From assembly GCA_017503235.1 (NCBI GenBank), contig JAFVTL010000010.1, forward strand, positions 1 to 62,455: 62,455 bases of DNA, read 5' to 3'. Source of the stretch: Bacteroidaceae bacterium. GTDB lineage: Bacteria > Bacteroidota > Bacteroidia > Bacteroidales > Bacteroidaceae. The translations under genes and the position numbers were made by a program. Every line of letters begins with the position of its first letter. The stretch's first letter is position 1. Under the pieces are notes generated by a model, which was not told the DNA's origin, did no database searches, and saw nothing but the letters and a program-made list of their open reading frames with translations. Shown in pieces: positions 24,828 through 34,305 of this stretch.

Positions 24828-26156
24828 ATGAAAAAACACATTCTACTCTTTGCATTTATTGCCACCCTTCTATCTTGTGGCAATTCAGACAACCAGAAGG
24901 CTGAAAAAGAAATTTACATTCCCAAGGACTTGCAAGGAATGGACTTGAACGATCCTGAAAGCAAGTGGAGCTACGAACGCATGGAATGTACAGAAAACTT
25001 CGCCATCTTTTGGGAAAAAGGTTTCGGAAAAGACTTGAGCAACCCGCCTCAGTTGGAAGGAAACCCCATGTCAGTGGACCTGGAAAATCTGAAAGAAAAA
25101 CTGGAATCATTCTACGACTATTTCTACCACACCTTGAAATTTGCCAAAGAAGGTTCAAAGTGTGACAAGTACCGCATGATGGTCATGATCAACTATTCAC
25201 TGGAAGGAACAGCCTACGGCGGTGACTATGACGGTGAAATCGGTGCCCTCTGGGTGGCTCCCAACCGTCTACAGGATAAGAAACTGAACTGCATTGCCCA
25301 CGAATTGGGACATAGTTTCCAAAGCCAGATTACTTGCGACGGACAAGGTGAAGCCTGGGGAGGAAGCGGATTCTTTGAAATGACTTCCCAATGGATGTTG
25401 TGGCATGTGAACCCAGAATGGGTAACCGATGAAAATTACCATTGGGTAGCTTTCTGTAAAGATACACACAAAGCTTTCCTCCAACTGACCAACATCTACC
25501 GTTCGCCCTATGTATTGGAATATTGGAGCCAAAAACATGGATTGCCCGTCATAGCCGACCTTTTCAGACAAGGCAAAAAGGGTGAAGACCCGGCCATGAC
25601 CTACAAGCAGATGTTTAACCTGACTCAAGAACAATTCAACGACGAAATGTTCGATGCCAGCCGTAGAATCGTGAACCTGGACTTTGAACACGCCTTTGAC
25701 GTAACCCGCCAACATGCCGGAAAGATGACCACTAAATTACAGGCCCCCGATGCACAAGGATGGCAAATGATTGCTCCGGAAAACTGTCCGGAAAACTACG
25801 GATTCAATGCCATTCCATTAAATGTTCCTCAAGCTGACGCTACCGTATCAGTTGAGTTCAAGGGACAAGCAGGAGCCAAGGGATTCAATGCTGTCAACAC
25901 CGACAAGGCCGGCTGGATGTATGGATTCATTGCTACTGACAAGGAAGGCAAATGTTCTTATAGCGAAGCAGGCAAGGATGCCAACGGAAAATTAAGCTAC
26001 CAAGTGCCACAGGGTACTGAACAATTGTGGTTGGTTGTTATGGCAGCTCCAACTGAATACTGGAGAACTCCTGAACGTTGGGGCAACGAAGGAGAAGACA
26101 CAGAATCCGCCCAATGGCCTTACAGCATCAAATTGAATGGAACTACATGTAAATAA
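24828..26156 (+). CDS. DUF6055-type lipoprotein, putative HExxH metallopeptidase
   Basis: 442 residues with lipobox TLLSCGNS (Cys17). The zinc-site motif HELGH is at 158-162, preceded by DKKLNCIA, and a conserved-looking Glu184 in GGSGFFEMTSQW could be the third ligand, as in gluzincins. The region before (TAYGGDYDGEIGALWVAPNR) and after (YRSPYVLEYWSQKHGLPVIA) fits the DUF6055 family as I know it; the last ~150 residues form a beta-rich domain. No proteolytic activity has been proven for this family to my knowledge. It lies 20 nt before the GH146-type gene on the same strand, so both are probably co-transcribed. Inference: a surface or periplasmic protease for the protein backbone of a plant glycoprotein. 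Confidence 0.8.
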   Translation: MKKHILLFAFIATLLSCGNSDNQKAEKEIYIPKDLQGMDLNDPESKWSYERMECTENFAIFWEKGFGKDLSNPPQLEGNPMSVDLENLKEKLESFYDYFYHTLKFAKEGSKCDKYRMMVMINYSLEGTAYGGDYDGEIGALWVAPNRLQDKKLNCIAHELGHSFQSQITCDGQGEAWGGSGFFEMTSQWMLWHVNPEWVTDENYHWVAFCKDTHKAFLQLTNIYRSPYVLEYWSQKHGLPVIADLFRQGKKGEDPAMTYKQMFNLTQEQFNDEMFDASRRIVNLDFEHAFDVTRQHAGKMTTKLQAPDAQGWQMIAPENCPENYGFNAIPLNVPQADATVSVEFKGQAGAKGFNAVNTDKAGWMYGFIATDKEGKCSYSEAGKDANGKLSYQVPQGTEQLWLVVMAAPTEYWRTPERWGNEGEDTESAQWPYSIKLNGTTCK

Positions 26157-26176
26157 TATATATCTATAATAAGTTT

Positions 26177-29110
26177 ATGAAAAGAAATCACAACTATCTC
26201 ATGTGTGGATTGATGGGACTTATGCTTTCTGCTCCCCTTCACTCCAGTGCTGCTGACTTTGCCAATGGCATAGAAACAACAGCCCAAGCAAAAAGAACGA
26301 TTGCCAGCGTCGCTGCAATCAACGTTGAGTCACCGGTAGGTACGGTTCCCCGTCTGCCTTTCCAAGTATGGGTAACCTACTCTGACGGAACATCCGAATT
26401 CCGCCAAACCAAATGGTCGAACGCACCGTTGGCCACTGAACAGGAACAGGCCAAGTATCCGGTAGGCAAAGAATATCAAATCAATGGTGTCATTACCGGT
26501 GACAACACTACTGCCAACGGATTCCCCATTGTCGCTAACGTGAAAGTGGTAGAAGGTACTTACACCACTCCGTCCAACAAACCTGTTGCAGAACCACTTC
26601 CATTGGACAAAGTAACACTCAATGGTGACAATCGTCTGACATCCAACCGTGAATTGGCTATCAAGACCATCTTAAGCTGGGATGTATCACAACAAATCTA
26701 CAATTATCGTGACACTTACGGACTCCCGACAGAAGGCTACACTTTGTCTGATGGCTGGGACTCTCCGACTACCAAGTTGAAAGGTCACGGCTCCGGTCAC
26801 TATATGTCAGCTTTGGCTTTCGCTTTTGCCAGCGCAACCGATCCTGTACAGAAAGACCAACTCCGCAAGAACATTACCCGCATGGTAAACGAACTCCGTG
26901 AATGTCAGGAAAGAACTTTCGTATGGAATGAAGAATTGGGCCGTTATTGGGAAGCCCGCGACTTTGCTCCTGAAGAAGAACTGATGAAGATGGAAGGTAC
27001 TTGGAAAGCTTATGAAACACACAAGACTGAATACACCAAGTATGGATACGGTTACTTGAACGCCATTCCTGCTCACCATGCAGTCATGATTGAAAAGTAT
27101 GCTCCTTACAACAACGAAAAAGGTGTTTGGGCTCCTTATTATACCATCCACAAGCAGTTGGCCGGTCTGATTGACATCGCCAATTATGTAGACGACAAGG
27201 AAGTGGCTGCCAAGGCTTTGTTAATTGCCAAGGATATGGGTCTGTGGATTTGGAACCGTCTGCACTATCGTACTTTCGTACAGAAGGAAGGCACACAGGA
27301 AGAACGCCGCGCCAAGCCAGGTAACCGCTATGAAATGTGGAACATGTACATCGCCGGTGAAGTAGGTGGTGTAGGTGAATCATTGGCACGCATCTCCATG
27401 ATGGTAAGCGATCCGACTGAAAAGGCCCGTTTGCTCGAAGCATCCAACTATTTCGACAGCCCTGCCTTCTTCGAACCTTTGACTGTCAACATCGACGACA
27501 TCCGTACCCGTCATGCTAACCAGCACATTCCGATGATTGTCGCTGCTCTGTACAGCTATCGTGGCAATAACAACCCTGACTACTATAACTTGTCAGAAAA
27601 CTTCTGGAACTTGTTGCAAGGACGTTACATCTACTCATCAGGTGGTGTAGGAAACGGTGAAATGTTCCGTCAGCCTTATACTCAGATTATGAGTATGAAC
27701 AACAACGTAAGTTCAGACCGCAACCGCAACATCCATCCGAACCCGAATATCAACGAAACTTGTTGTGCATACAACTTGGCCAAGTTGAGCAAGGACTTGA
27801 ACTGTTTCAATCCGGACAATGCCGAATACATGGACTACTACGAACGTGTATTGTACAACCAACTGATCGGTTCACTCCATCCTACTCACTACATGACTAC
27901 CTACCACTATGCCGTAGGTTTGGATGCTTCCAAGCAATGGGGTAATGAAACTCCGGGTATGTCATGCTGTGGCGGTACCGGTTCAGAAAACCACGTGAAG
28001 TACCAAGAAGCAGCTTACTTTGTATCAGACGACGCTATTTGGGTAGGTCTCTACTTGCCAACAACTGCACAATGGGATGCCAAGAAGGTTACTATCCAGC
28101 AGGATTGCTTGTGGCCAGCTGAAAAATCAACCATCAAGATAACAAAGGGTAAAGGCAAGTTTGCCATGAAACTCCGTGTTCCTTATTGGGCAACAGAAGG
28201 TTTCGACATCAAGTTGAACGGCAAGTCTGTAGCAGACAGCTATCAACCTTGTTCATACGTAACCATTCCGAAGCGTAAATGGTCAGACAAGGATGTTGTT
28301 GAAGTGATTATGCCATTCGGCAAGCACATCAACTACGGTCCTGACAAGATGGAAATTGCTGCAACAGGTTTGAATGAAACCAACACAGTCTTCACTCCGA
28401 TGTGGACAGGTACATTGATGTATGGTCCTTTGGCTATGGTTTCAACAGGAATCGACCATTGGAACAAGGCCGTTTTGGGCATCAATTCAGATTTGAGCAA
28501 TGTGAAGTTGAACGGTGCAACTTCTGAAACCGGTACTAACGGTAACCTTTATACATTGAATGTAGACGGCCGTACTTTCCACCCCGACTACTATATCGAC
28601 AAGAACTCTACTCACTACTTCCGTATCAAGCAAAACGACGGAACTTTCGAATGGATGACCAACCAGAAAGTAGACAAGAGCAAATTGGCTGAAGCCATTC
28701 AAGTAGCTAAGGAAAGAAAGGACGCTCAGGAAGCATGGAACGCTCTTGAAGTGAAGGTTCCTGAATATGCACCTTGGGCACCTCATGGTTATGCACGCTT
28801 GATGAGCAAATATGAAGAAGCCATCAAGGTGAATGAAAACAAGGATGCCATCCAAGACGAAGTAAGTACTGCTGCTGCCGGTCTGAACGCTGCTATCAAC
28901 AGCATGCGCCCGGGTAACCTCCCTGAATTGGAAGACATGGACAAGCTCTTCCAATTGATGAGAGAAGTCAGAAGAAGCGGTAAGGAAGGTGCCAAAGTAA
29001 AAGAAGCTATGGACTATGCCGGAATGGTAGTCGAATATGTAGGCGACGGCAGTGGTACCATGGACATGATAACCAAAGCTTGCGACCAATTGGAAGCAGT
29101 TTTGAAATAA
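26177..29110 (+). CDS. GH146-type beta-L-arabinofuranosidase
   Basis: 977 residues with a signal peptide ending HSSAAD. A bacterial Ig-like domain (VGTVPRLPFQVWVTYSDGTS) covers ~35-130, then the DUF1680-type barrel starts (LDKVTLNGDNRLTSNRELA, LPTEGYTLSDGWDSPTTKLK) and contains the cysteine cluster: NETCC with Glu527, Cys529, Cys530, and MSCCGG with Cys597, Cys598. These correspond to the zinc and nucleophile ligands of the GH127/GH146 clan. Beta-sandwich domains follow, and the last ~120 residues are a helical Lys/Glu-rich segment (LPELEDMDKLFQLMREVRRS). GH146 enzymes remove beta-L-arabinofuranose from plant pectin side chains or glycoproteins. The gene is preceded by the DUF6055 gene and followed by a strong terminator. 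Confidence 0.9.
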   Translation: MKRNHNYLMCGLMGLMLSAPLHSSAADFANGIETTAQAKRTIASVAAINVESPVGTVPRLPFQVWVTYSDGTSEFRQTKWSNAPLATEQEQAKYPVGKEYQINGVITGDNTTANGFPIVANVKVVEGTYTTPSNKPVAEPLPLDKVTLNGDNRLTSNRELAIKTILSWDVSQQIYNYRDTYGLPTEGYTLSDGWDSPTTKLKGHGSGHYMSALAFAFASATDPVQKDQLRKNITRMVNELRECQERTFVWNEELGRYWEARDFAPEEELMKMEGTWKAYETHKTEYTKYGYGYLNAIPAHHAVMIEKYAPYNNEKGVWAPYYTIHKQLAGLIDIANYVDDKEVAAKALLIAKDMGLWIWNRLHYRTFVQKEGTQEERRAKPGNRYEMWNMYIAGEVGGVGESLARISMMVSDPTEKARLLEASNYFDSPAFFEPLTVNIDDIRTRHANQHIPMIVAALYSYRGNNNPDYYNLSENFWNLLQGRYIYSSGGVGNGEMFRQPYTQIMSMNNNVSSDRNRNIHPNPNINETCCAYNLAKLSKDLNCFNPDNAEYMDYYERVLYNQLIGSLHPTHYMTTYHYAVGLDASKQWGNETPGMSCCGGTGSENHVKYQEAAYFVSDDAIWVGLYLPTTAQWDAKKVTIQQDCLWPAEKSTIKITKGKGKFAMKLRVPYWATEGFDIKLNGKSVADSYQPCSYVTIPKRKWSDKDVVEVIMPFGKHINYGPDKMEIAATGLNETNTVFTPMWTGTLMYGPLAMVSTGIDHWNKAVLGINSDLSNVKLNGATSETGTNGNLYTLNVDGRTFHPDYYIDKNSTHYFRIKQNDGTFEWMTNQKVDKSKLAEAIQVAKERKDAQEAWNALEVKVPEYAPWAPHGYARLMSKYEEAIKVNENKDAIQDEVSTAAAGLNAAINSMRPGNLPELEDMDKLFQLMREVRRSGKEGAKVKEAMDYAGMVVEYVGDGSGTMDMITKACDQLEAVLK

Positions 29111-29135
29111 GCCTAATTCAAACTTAATGATTGGA

Positions 29136-29170
29136 AATGGGTGTGTAGTGATTACACACCCATTTTCTTT
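29136..29170 (+). terminator. Terminator of the GH146-type gene
   Basis: AATGGGTGTGTA and TACACACCCATT form a perfect 12-bp stem with a GTGAT loop, followed by TTTCTTTT. Confidence 0.9.
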
Positions 29171-29198
29171 TGTATATTCAGATTTCTATTTACCTTTG
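29169..29198 (+). promoter_or_regulatory. Promoter of the hybrid two-component regulator
   Basis: TTTG at 29169-29172 and TACCTTTG at 29191-29198 match the -33 and -7 elements with an 18-nt spacer. The -33 overlaps the T run of the preceding terminator. The start codon is at 29227. Confidence 0.7.
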
Positions 29199-29226
29199 TT
29201 ATTCAAATAAGACAACATACAATACC

Positions 29227-32200
29227 ATGAGAATACTCCTTTCCCTACTTACCAGCCTTCTGATGATTGGTAACCTACATGCAGCACAACATGAATTCCG
29301 GTTCTCCCACATCCAAGTCGAAAATGATTTGTCCTCCAACTATGTCCGCGCAATCACCCAAGACCTGTATGGTTTTATTTGGATAGGGACAGACGAAGGC
29401 TTGAACCGCTACGACGGGAAAAACATCAAGCTCTACACAGCCGAAGATGCCGAAGCCAGCGAATACATCTCATCGCTCTACAACTCAAAAGGTACCTTGT
29501 GGGTAGGCACAGAAATCGGAGTCTATACATTCAACTATGAAAAAGATATATTAGAGCCCCTCAATATCCGTACGGAAAACAACCAGTCCATCAAATCCAA
29601 CGTTTGTCACATCGCAGAAGACAAGGACGGAAACCTGTGGTTCTCCACCATCGGCCAAGGATTGTTCAAATATAATCCAAACAAGCAATGGCTGGAGCAA
29701 TACGAATTCAGAGACAATCAAGGTGTCATAACCTACACAATGATAGACAACGAAAACCAAGTATGGGTAATCTCCAATTACGGAAAGAATCCCATATTCA
29801 AGCTGAACAAAGCAGAAAACAATTTCGAACCATTTCCCATCAAGAACCTTCGTGCCAATGAAACGGCCCATGGCCTCACCCTATTTGAAGACACCAACCA
29901 TCAACTATGGGTAGGAACCTGGGAATCCGGCTTGCTACAAGTAGACAAATACAGCGGAGCAGCCTCCGTCCATCTTCACCCCAAGGACAATATTCAAGGA
30001 ACCATGCATATTCACTCCATTATGGAATATGCACCACACAAATTGCTGATTGGTTCGGACGACGGGCTATTGCTTTATAATACAAAGACCGAAGAACACC
30101 AACTGTTCACAGAAGACGACACCAATATCCACTCGCTGTCCAACCGCTTCGTTTACCCCATCATCAAGGACCATGAAGGAGGGATATGGGTAGGAACCTA
30201 TTACGGAGGAGTGAACTACCTTGCCCCCAACTCCGGACAATTTGAAGCCTATCAGCATTCCTCCATCTACAATTCCGTCAGCGGCTCCGTTATCAGTTCG
30301 TTCTGTGAGGATGAAGACGGGAGAATATGGATTGCATCTGACGATGGAGGATTGAACTGTTTTTCACCGCAAGACAAACATTTCACCCATTATCTGCCGG
30401 ACGGTACTCCAAACAGCCTTTCCTATCATAATGTTCACGCATTGTGTGTAGATGGTGACAATTTGTGGATTGGTACCTACTCGGGAGGAGTGAATGTACT
30501 GAACAAGAAAACAGGCCGATTCAAAGTATATAACTCAGTAGCAAATGACCCCAGTACCTTGGATGGTAGCAGCTCATATGCCATTTTCAAAGACAGGGAA
30601 GACCGGATTTGGGTAAGTACCATGTCGGGAGTCAATCTGTATAACCGGGACAAGGATAACTTTACGAGAGTAAAATCCATAGATGCACTCATTATAGACA
30701 TAGACCAGGATACAAAAGGGAATCTGTGGTTCACCACCCAAGGGAAAGGAGTATTCAAATATAATCCCGAAAGGCATATATGGAAAAGCTACACCAACAC
30801 GCAAGGCGGATTGGCCAGTAACTATGCCAATTGCACCATTATAGACAAAAACGGACAAATATGGTTAGGAACCATGAACGGGCTCCAGCGATATAACTTG
30901 GGTAAAGACTGTTTTGAACTTATCGAACTTACGATACCCAATCAGAATATTTGCGGTATCGTTGAAGACCGGCATATTTTATGGCTTACAACCGGTAAAG
31001 GACTCGTGAGATATGCCCCGGATGAAACTACACAGGTATTTATGAAAAATGACGGTCTGCAAAGCGACCAATTCCTACTCAACTCCATCATGAAAGCCAA
31101 AGATGGAAAAATCTATATGGGCACCGCCAACGGATTCAATGCATTCCATCCCCACCAAATCAAGACAAACCAAACCATTTCGCCTGTGGTCATTACAGAC
31201 ATTGAGCTGTTCAACAAAAGGTTGCAGGTAGGCGACGAGCGATTGCCACAAGCCATCAACCAAAGCAATGAGTTGCATTTGTCACACAAAGACCACACTG
31301 TCAGCCTATTATTTGCCTCTTTAAGCTATTGTACCCCTGAAAAGAACCAATACGCATACAAACTGGAAGGGTTCGACAATGAATGGAATTATATAGGCTC
31401 GCAAAATAAAGCTACCTATACCAACCTGACACCCGGCACCTATACGTTCAAAGTAAAAGCGACCAATAATGATGGTGTGTGGAATGAAAAGGGCAGTCTG
31501 CTGAAAATAACCATCCACCCACCTTTCTATTGGAACTTCTTCTCCAAACTGCTATATGCCGCATTGGCATTCATCGCCCTTACATATTTCATCCGCACCT
31601 TGCTGAAGCGTTCAGAAATAAAGCATACTAAAACCATCAAGGAATTGAACGAAAACAAGGAATACGAAGTACGTGAGGCGAAAATCAACTTCTTTACAAC
31701 AATTGCCCATGAAATTCGTACTCCCGTATCGCTCATCATTGGTCCGTTGGAGAAAATCATGCGCACTTCTGCCGAATTGCCGGAAATTATCCGACACGAT
31801 CTGGACATCATAGACCGTAACAGCCAGCGACTGCTATTTTTGGTCAACCAATTATTGGATTTCCGGAAAGTGGAAAAAGAAGGACTGAAAATGAAATTCG
31901 CTTCCTACCGCATCGGAGAGGTGGTAAAAGCTGTATGTGAACGATTCAAGCCATCCATCACCCACAATGGCAAACAATTCGAAGCCGAGTATCCGGATGA
32001 TAGTTTCACCGCTGTAATAGATAGTGAAGCCATTACGAAGCTGGTAAGTAACCTGTTGACAAACGCCAACAAATATACCAAGGACTATGTCAAAATAGAA
32101 TGCAAAGAACAGCCCGACCACCAGACTTTTGTCATTAAGGTTTCAGACAATGGAATGGGTATCAGCAAGGATGAACAGAAAAAGATATTCAAGCCTTTCT

Positions 32201-33234
32201 ATCAGGCCATGGACAACAAACCGGGCACAGGCATCGGACTGAGCATTGTAAAAAGTATCGTAGAAGCACACAATGGTAGTATTGAAGTGAAATCAGAAGT
32301 GGGAAAGGGAAGTTCGTTCATTGTTACCCTGCCCATAACACAACCTGAAAGTGTGCAAGAAGCAAGCGCTACAACACTGAATCCAAGTATTCCCGAAGAC
32401 ATCATTCAGGAATCCCTTCCGACCATTCAGCTGTCGGACAAGAAGAAGCCAAACATGCTCATTGTAGACGACAATGAAGAAATGCTGAACTTCCTGACAA
32501 GCAGTTTTACTGAAAAATACACCATATTCACGGCCGAAGACGGACTCCAGGCACTGTCGATACTCAAAGAAAACGAAATGACACTGATTGTCAGCGACTG
32601 GATGATGCCGAATATGAATGGCGTCGAACTCTGCAAGGCAGTACGTGCCAACCAAGCTACCAGCCATATACCATTTATTCTGCTGACCGCAAAGACGGAC
32701 AACGCTTCAAAGATAGAAGGTATGGATTGCGGTGCCGATGCTTACATCGAAAAACCATTCTCCGTACAATATCTCGAAGCATGCATCAAGAATCTGGTAG
32801 ATTTGCGTACATTGCTGCACAAGAAATTCTCACAAATACCGACCATGCCACTTGCAAGCATCGCCAACAACTCTACGGACGACCAGTTCCTGCACCGCAT
32901 GAACGACATCATTGAAGAGAATTTCTCCAATCCGGAGCTGTCTGTCGACTTCCTGGCCGAACGCCTCTGCATCAGCCGTTCCGGACTATTCGCCAAAATC
33001 AAGACATTGGCCAACATCACCCCTAACGAACTGATTCAAGTGGTACGTCTGAAAAAGGCCGCCGCCTTGTTATTGGAAAACAAGTACCGCATCAACGAAA
33101 TCTGCTACATGATAGGTTTCAACAACCCATCCTACTTCAGTAAATGTTTCCAGAAGCAGTTTGGTATGAAACCGGGTGAATTTGCCAGCGGCAAAGGCAT
33201 CAAGCTCCCAGAAACAGGAGAACCGAAAAATTGA
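29227..33234 (+). CDS. Hybrid two-component system regulator (HTCS)
   Basis: 1335 residues from ATG 29227; the ATG at 29170 is in the T-rich terminator and unlikely. Order: signal peptide (SLLMIGNLHAAQ), ~14-bladed double propeller with many LWVGT/IWIGT repeats (to ~680), Y_Y_Y domain (YAYKLEGFDNEWNY), one membrane helix near 775, HisKA with His828 (AHEIRTP), HATPase (NLLTNANKY, DNGMGIS, GTGIGLSIV), a receiver domain with Asp1124 (SDWMMPN) and KPF, and a C-terminal AraC helix-turn-helix (CYMIGFNNPSYFSKCFQKQF). HTCS proteins sense an oligosaccharide in the periplasm and activate the neighbouring glycan-utilisation genes. It is the only regulator in the locus, so it probably controls susCD and the enzymes. 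The 227-aa-to-MG2 operon may be under it too, but that cannot be seen. Confidence 0.96.
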   Translation: MRILLSLLTSLLMIGNLHAAQHEFRFSHIQVENDLSSNYVRAITQDLYGFIWIGTDEGLNRYDGKNIKLYTAEDAEASEYISSLYNSKGTLWVGTEIGVYTFNYEKDILEPLNIRTENNQSIKSNVCHIAEDKDGNLWFSTIGQGLFKYNPNKQWLEQYEFRDNQGVITYTMIDNENQVWVISNYGKNPIFKLNKAENNFEPFPIKNLRANETAHGLTLFEDTNHQLWVGTWESGLLQVDKYSGAASVHLHPKDNIQGTMHIHSIMEYAPHKLLIGSDDGLLLYNTKTEEHQLFTEDDTNIHSLSNRFVYPIIKDHEGGIWVGTYYGGVNYLAPNSGQFEAYQHSSIYNSVSGSVISSFCEDEDGRIWIASDDGGLNCFSPQDKHFTHYLPDGTPNSLSYHNVHALCVDGDNLWIGTYSGGVNVLNKKTGRFKVYNSVANDPSTLDGSSSYAIFKDREDRIWVSTMSGVNLYNRDKDNFTRVKSIDALIIDIDQDTKGNLWFTTQGKGVFKYNPERHIWKSYTNTQGGLASNYANCTIIDKNGQIWLGTMNGLQRYNLGKDCFELIELTIPNQNICGIVEDRHILWLTTGKGLVRYAPDETTQVFMKNDGLQSDQFLLNSIMKAKDGKIYMGTANGFNAFHPHQIKTNQTISPVVITDIELFNKRLQVGDERLPQAINQSNELHLSHKDHTVSLLFASLSYCTPEKNQYAYKLEGFDNEWNYIGSQNKATYTNLTPGTYTFKVKATNNDGVWNEKGSLLKITIHPPFYWNFFSKLLYAALAFIALTYFIRTLLKRSEIKHTKTIKELNENKEYEVREAKINFFTTIAHEIRTPVSLIIGPLEKIMRTSAELPEIIRHDLDIIDRNSQRLLFLVNQLLDFRKVEKEGLKMKFASYRIGEVVKAVCERFKPSITHNGKQFEAEYPDDSFTAVIDSEAITKLVSNLLTNANKYTKDYVKIECKEQPDHQTFVIKVSDNGMGISKDEQKKIFKPFYQAMDNKPGTGIGLSIVKSIVEAHNGSIEVKSEVGKGSSFIVTLPITQPESVQEASATTLNPSIPEDIIQESLPTIQLSDKKKPNMLIVDDNEEMLNFLTSSFTEKYTIFTAEDGLQALSILKENEMTLIVSDWMMPNMNGVELCKAVRANQATSHIPFILLTAKTDNASKIEGMDCGADAYIEKPFSVQYLEACIKNLVDLRTLLHKKFSQIPTMPLASIANNSTDDQFLHRMNDIIEENFSNPELSVDFLAERLCISRSGLFAKIKTLANITPNELIQVVRLKKAAALLLENKYRINEICYMIGFNNPSYFSKCFQKQFGMKPGEFASGKGIKLPETGEPKN

Positions 33235-33312
33235 TTTCATGAATAATCTTCCATCCATTCGAAAAAATGCTTGGATGAGAACATAAAAAAAGGAACGAGT
33301 GTCATAAATATA

Positions 33313-33402
33313 TTTTAGGCGCGGATTACACGGATTAACACGGTTTTTAGTGTATGTTTACATCATATTTATCCGTGCAATCCGTGTAATCCGCGCCTAA
33401 AA
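33313..33402. repeat. Dispersed CGGATTACACGG palindromic element (copy 2, inverted)
   Basis: Reverse complement of 18334-18420 with only a few changes, again joined directly to the shared-type terminator. Confidence 0.9.
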
Positions 33403-33438
33403 AAAAGGTGGATGTGCATTTCGACACACCCACCCCCG
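33402..33438 (-). terminator. Terminator of rubrerythrin, shared-type hairpin
   Basis: On the minus strand GGTGGGTGTGT and GCACATCCACC pair (one G-U) around the CGAAAT loop, followed by eight T. Same element as after the second GH127. Confidence 0.9.
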
Positions 33439-33452
33439 TTAAATACATTCTA

Positions 33453-34031
33453 TCAATAATTGTTCTTCTTCACTTCAAAGTATGCCTGCGGATGGATACA
33501 AGCCGGACAAACTTCAGGTGCTTCTGTTCCTACATGGATATAGCCACAGTTACGGCATTGCCATACAGTTTCTTCCGCTTTCTTGAACACTGTGCCATTT
33601 TCCACATTCGCCAACAAAGCCAAATATCTTTCTTCGTGACCCTTTTCAGCAACAGCGATGTTGCGGTACATAGTAGCGATTTCTGGGAATCCTTCCTTTT
33701 CAGCCACATCGGCAAAGTGAGGATAGTCAGCACTCCATTCTTCATTTTCGCCGGCAGCGGCTGCACGCAGGTTTTCAGCAGTCGTACTGATGATACCAGC
33801 CGGATAAGAAGCAGTGATTTCCACCATGCCACCTTCGAGCCACTTGAACATTTTCTTGGCATGTTCCTTTTCCTGGTCAGCTGTTTCCTGGAAGATAGCC
33901 GAAATCTGTTCAAAACCTTCCTTCTTTGCAACACTTGCAAAGTAAGTATAACGCATTCTTGCTTGTGATTCACCTGCAAATGAAGTCAACAAATTCTTTT
34001 CTGTCTGTGTACCTTTGATACTCTTTCCCAT
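33453..34031 (-). CDS. rbr: Rubrerythrin
   Basis: 192 residues, normal length. A ferritin-like diiron four-helix domain carries the ligand motifs [27 protein letters not shown], and EKGHEERY. The C-terminal rubredoxin-type centre has [10 protein letters not shown] and CPACIHP. Rubrerythrin reduces hydrogen peroxide with electrons from NADH or reduced rubredoxin and is a main peroxide defence of anaerobes. It stands alone between the glycan regulator and the SulP gene, with its own -7 box and terminator, so it is not part of the glycan locus. Confidence 0.97.
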   Translation of the reverse strand: MGKSIKGTQTEKNLLTSFAGESQARMRYTYFASVAKKEGFEQISAIFQETADQEKEHAKKMFKWLEGGMVEITASYPAGIISTTAENLRAAAAGENEEWSADYPHFADVAEKEGFPEIATMYRNIAVAEKGHEERYLALLANVENGTVFKKAEETVWQCRNCGYIHVGTEAPEVCPACIHPQAYFEVKKNNY

Positions 34032-34085
34032 AATTGTCAGATTTATTAGTTAGTATTATTTTGATTATCTCTTTGGTTTTTATTG

Positions 34086-34093
34086 CAAATATA
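34086..34093 (-). promoter_or_regulatory. Putative -7 box of rubrerythrin
   Basis: TATATTTG on the minus strand, ~55 nt before the start codon, in very AT-rich DNA. Confidence 0.45.
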
Positions 34094-34261
34094 ATAATAA
34101 ATTTCATATTTGTAATAATTACAATCGTATTTAAGATTCTTTAAGGAAAAGGCAGTCTGCTAAGACTGCAAGATTAATACAAAACAGGAAGCAAAATGTT
34201 CAGAATGAGAAGAAAGTGCATAAAAAGAGGCATAATCGTATGCTATTCTTTAAAAAATACC

Positions 34262-34269
34262 TAATTTTG
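34262..34269 (+). promoter_or_regulatory. Putative -7 box of the SulP transporter
   Basis: TAATTTTG matches TAnnTTTG, 36 nt before the start codon at 34306. Confidence 0.5.
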
Positions 34270-34305
34270 CACCCTATTTTTAAAAATTGTAAATTCAGGT
34301 AACAA

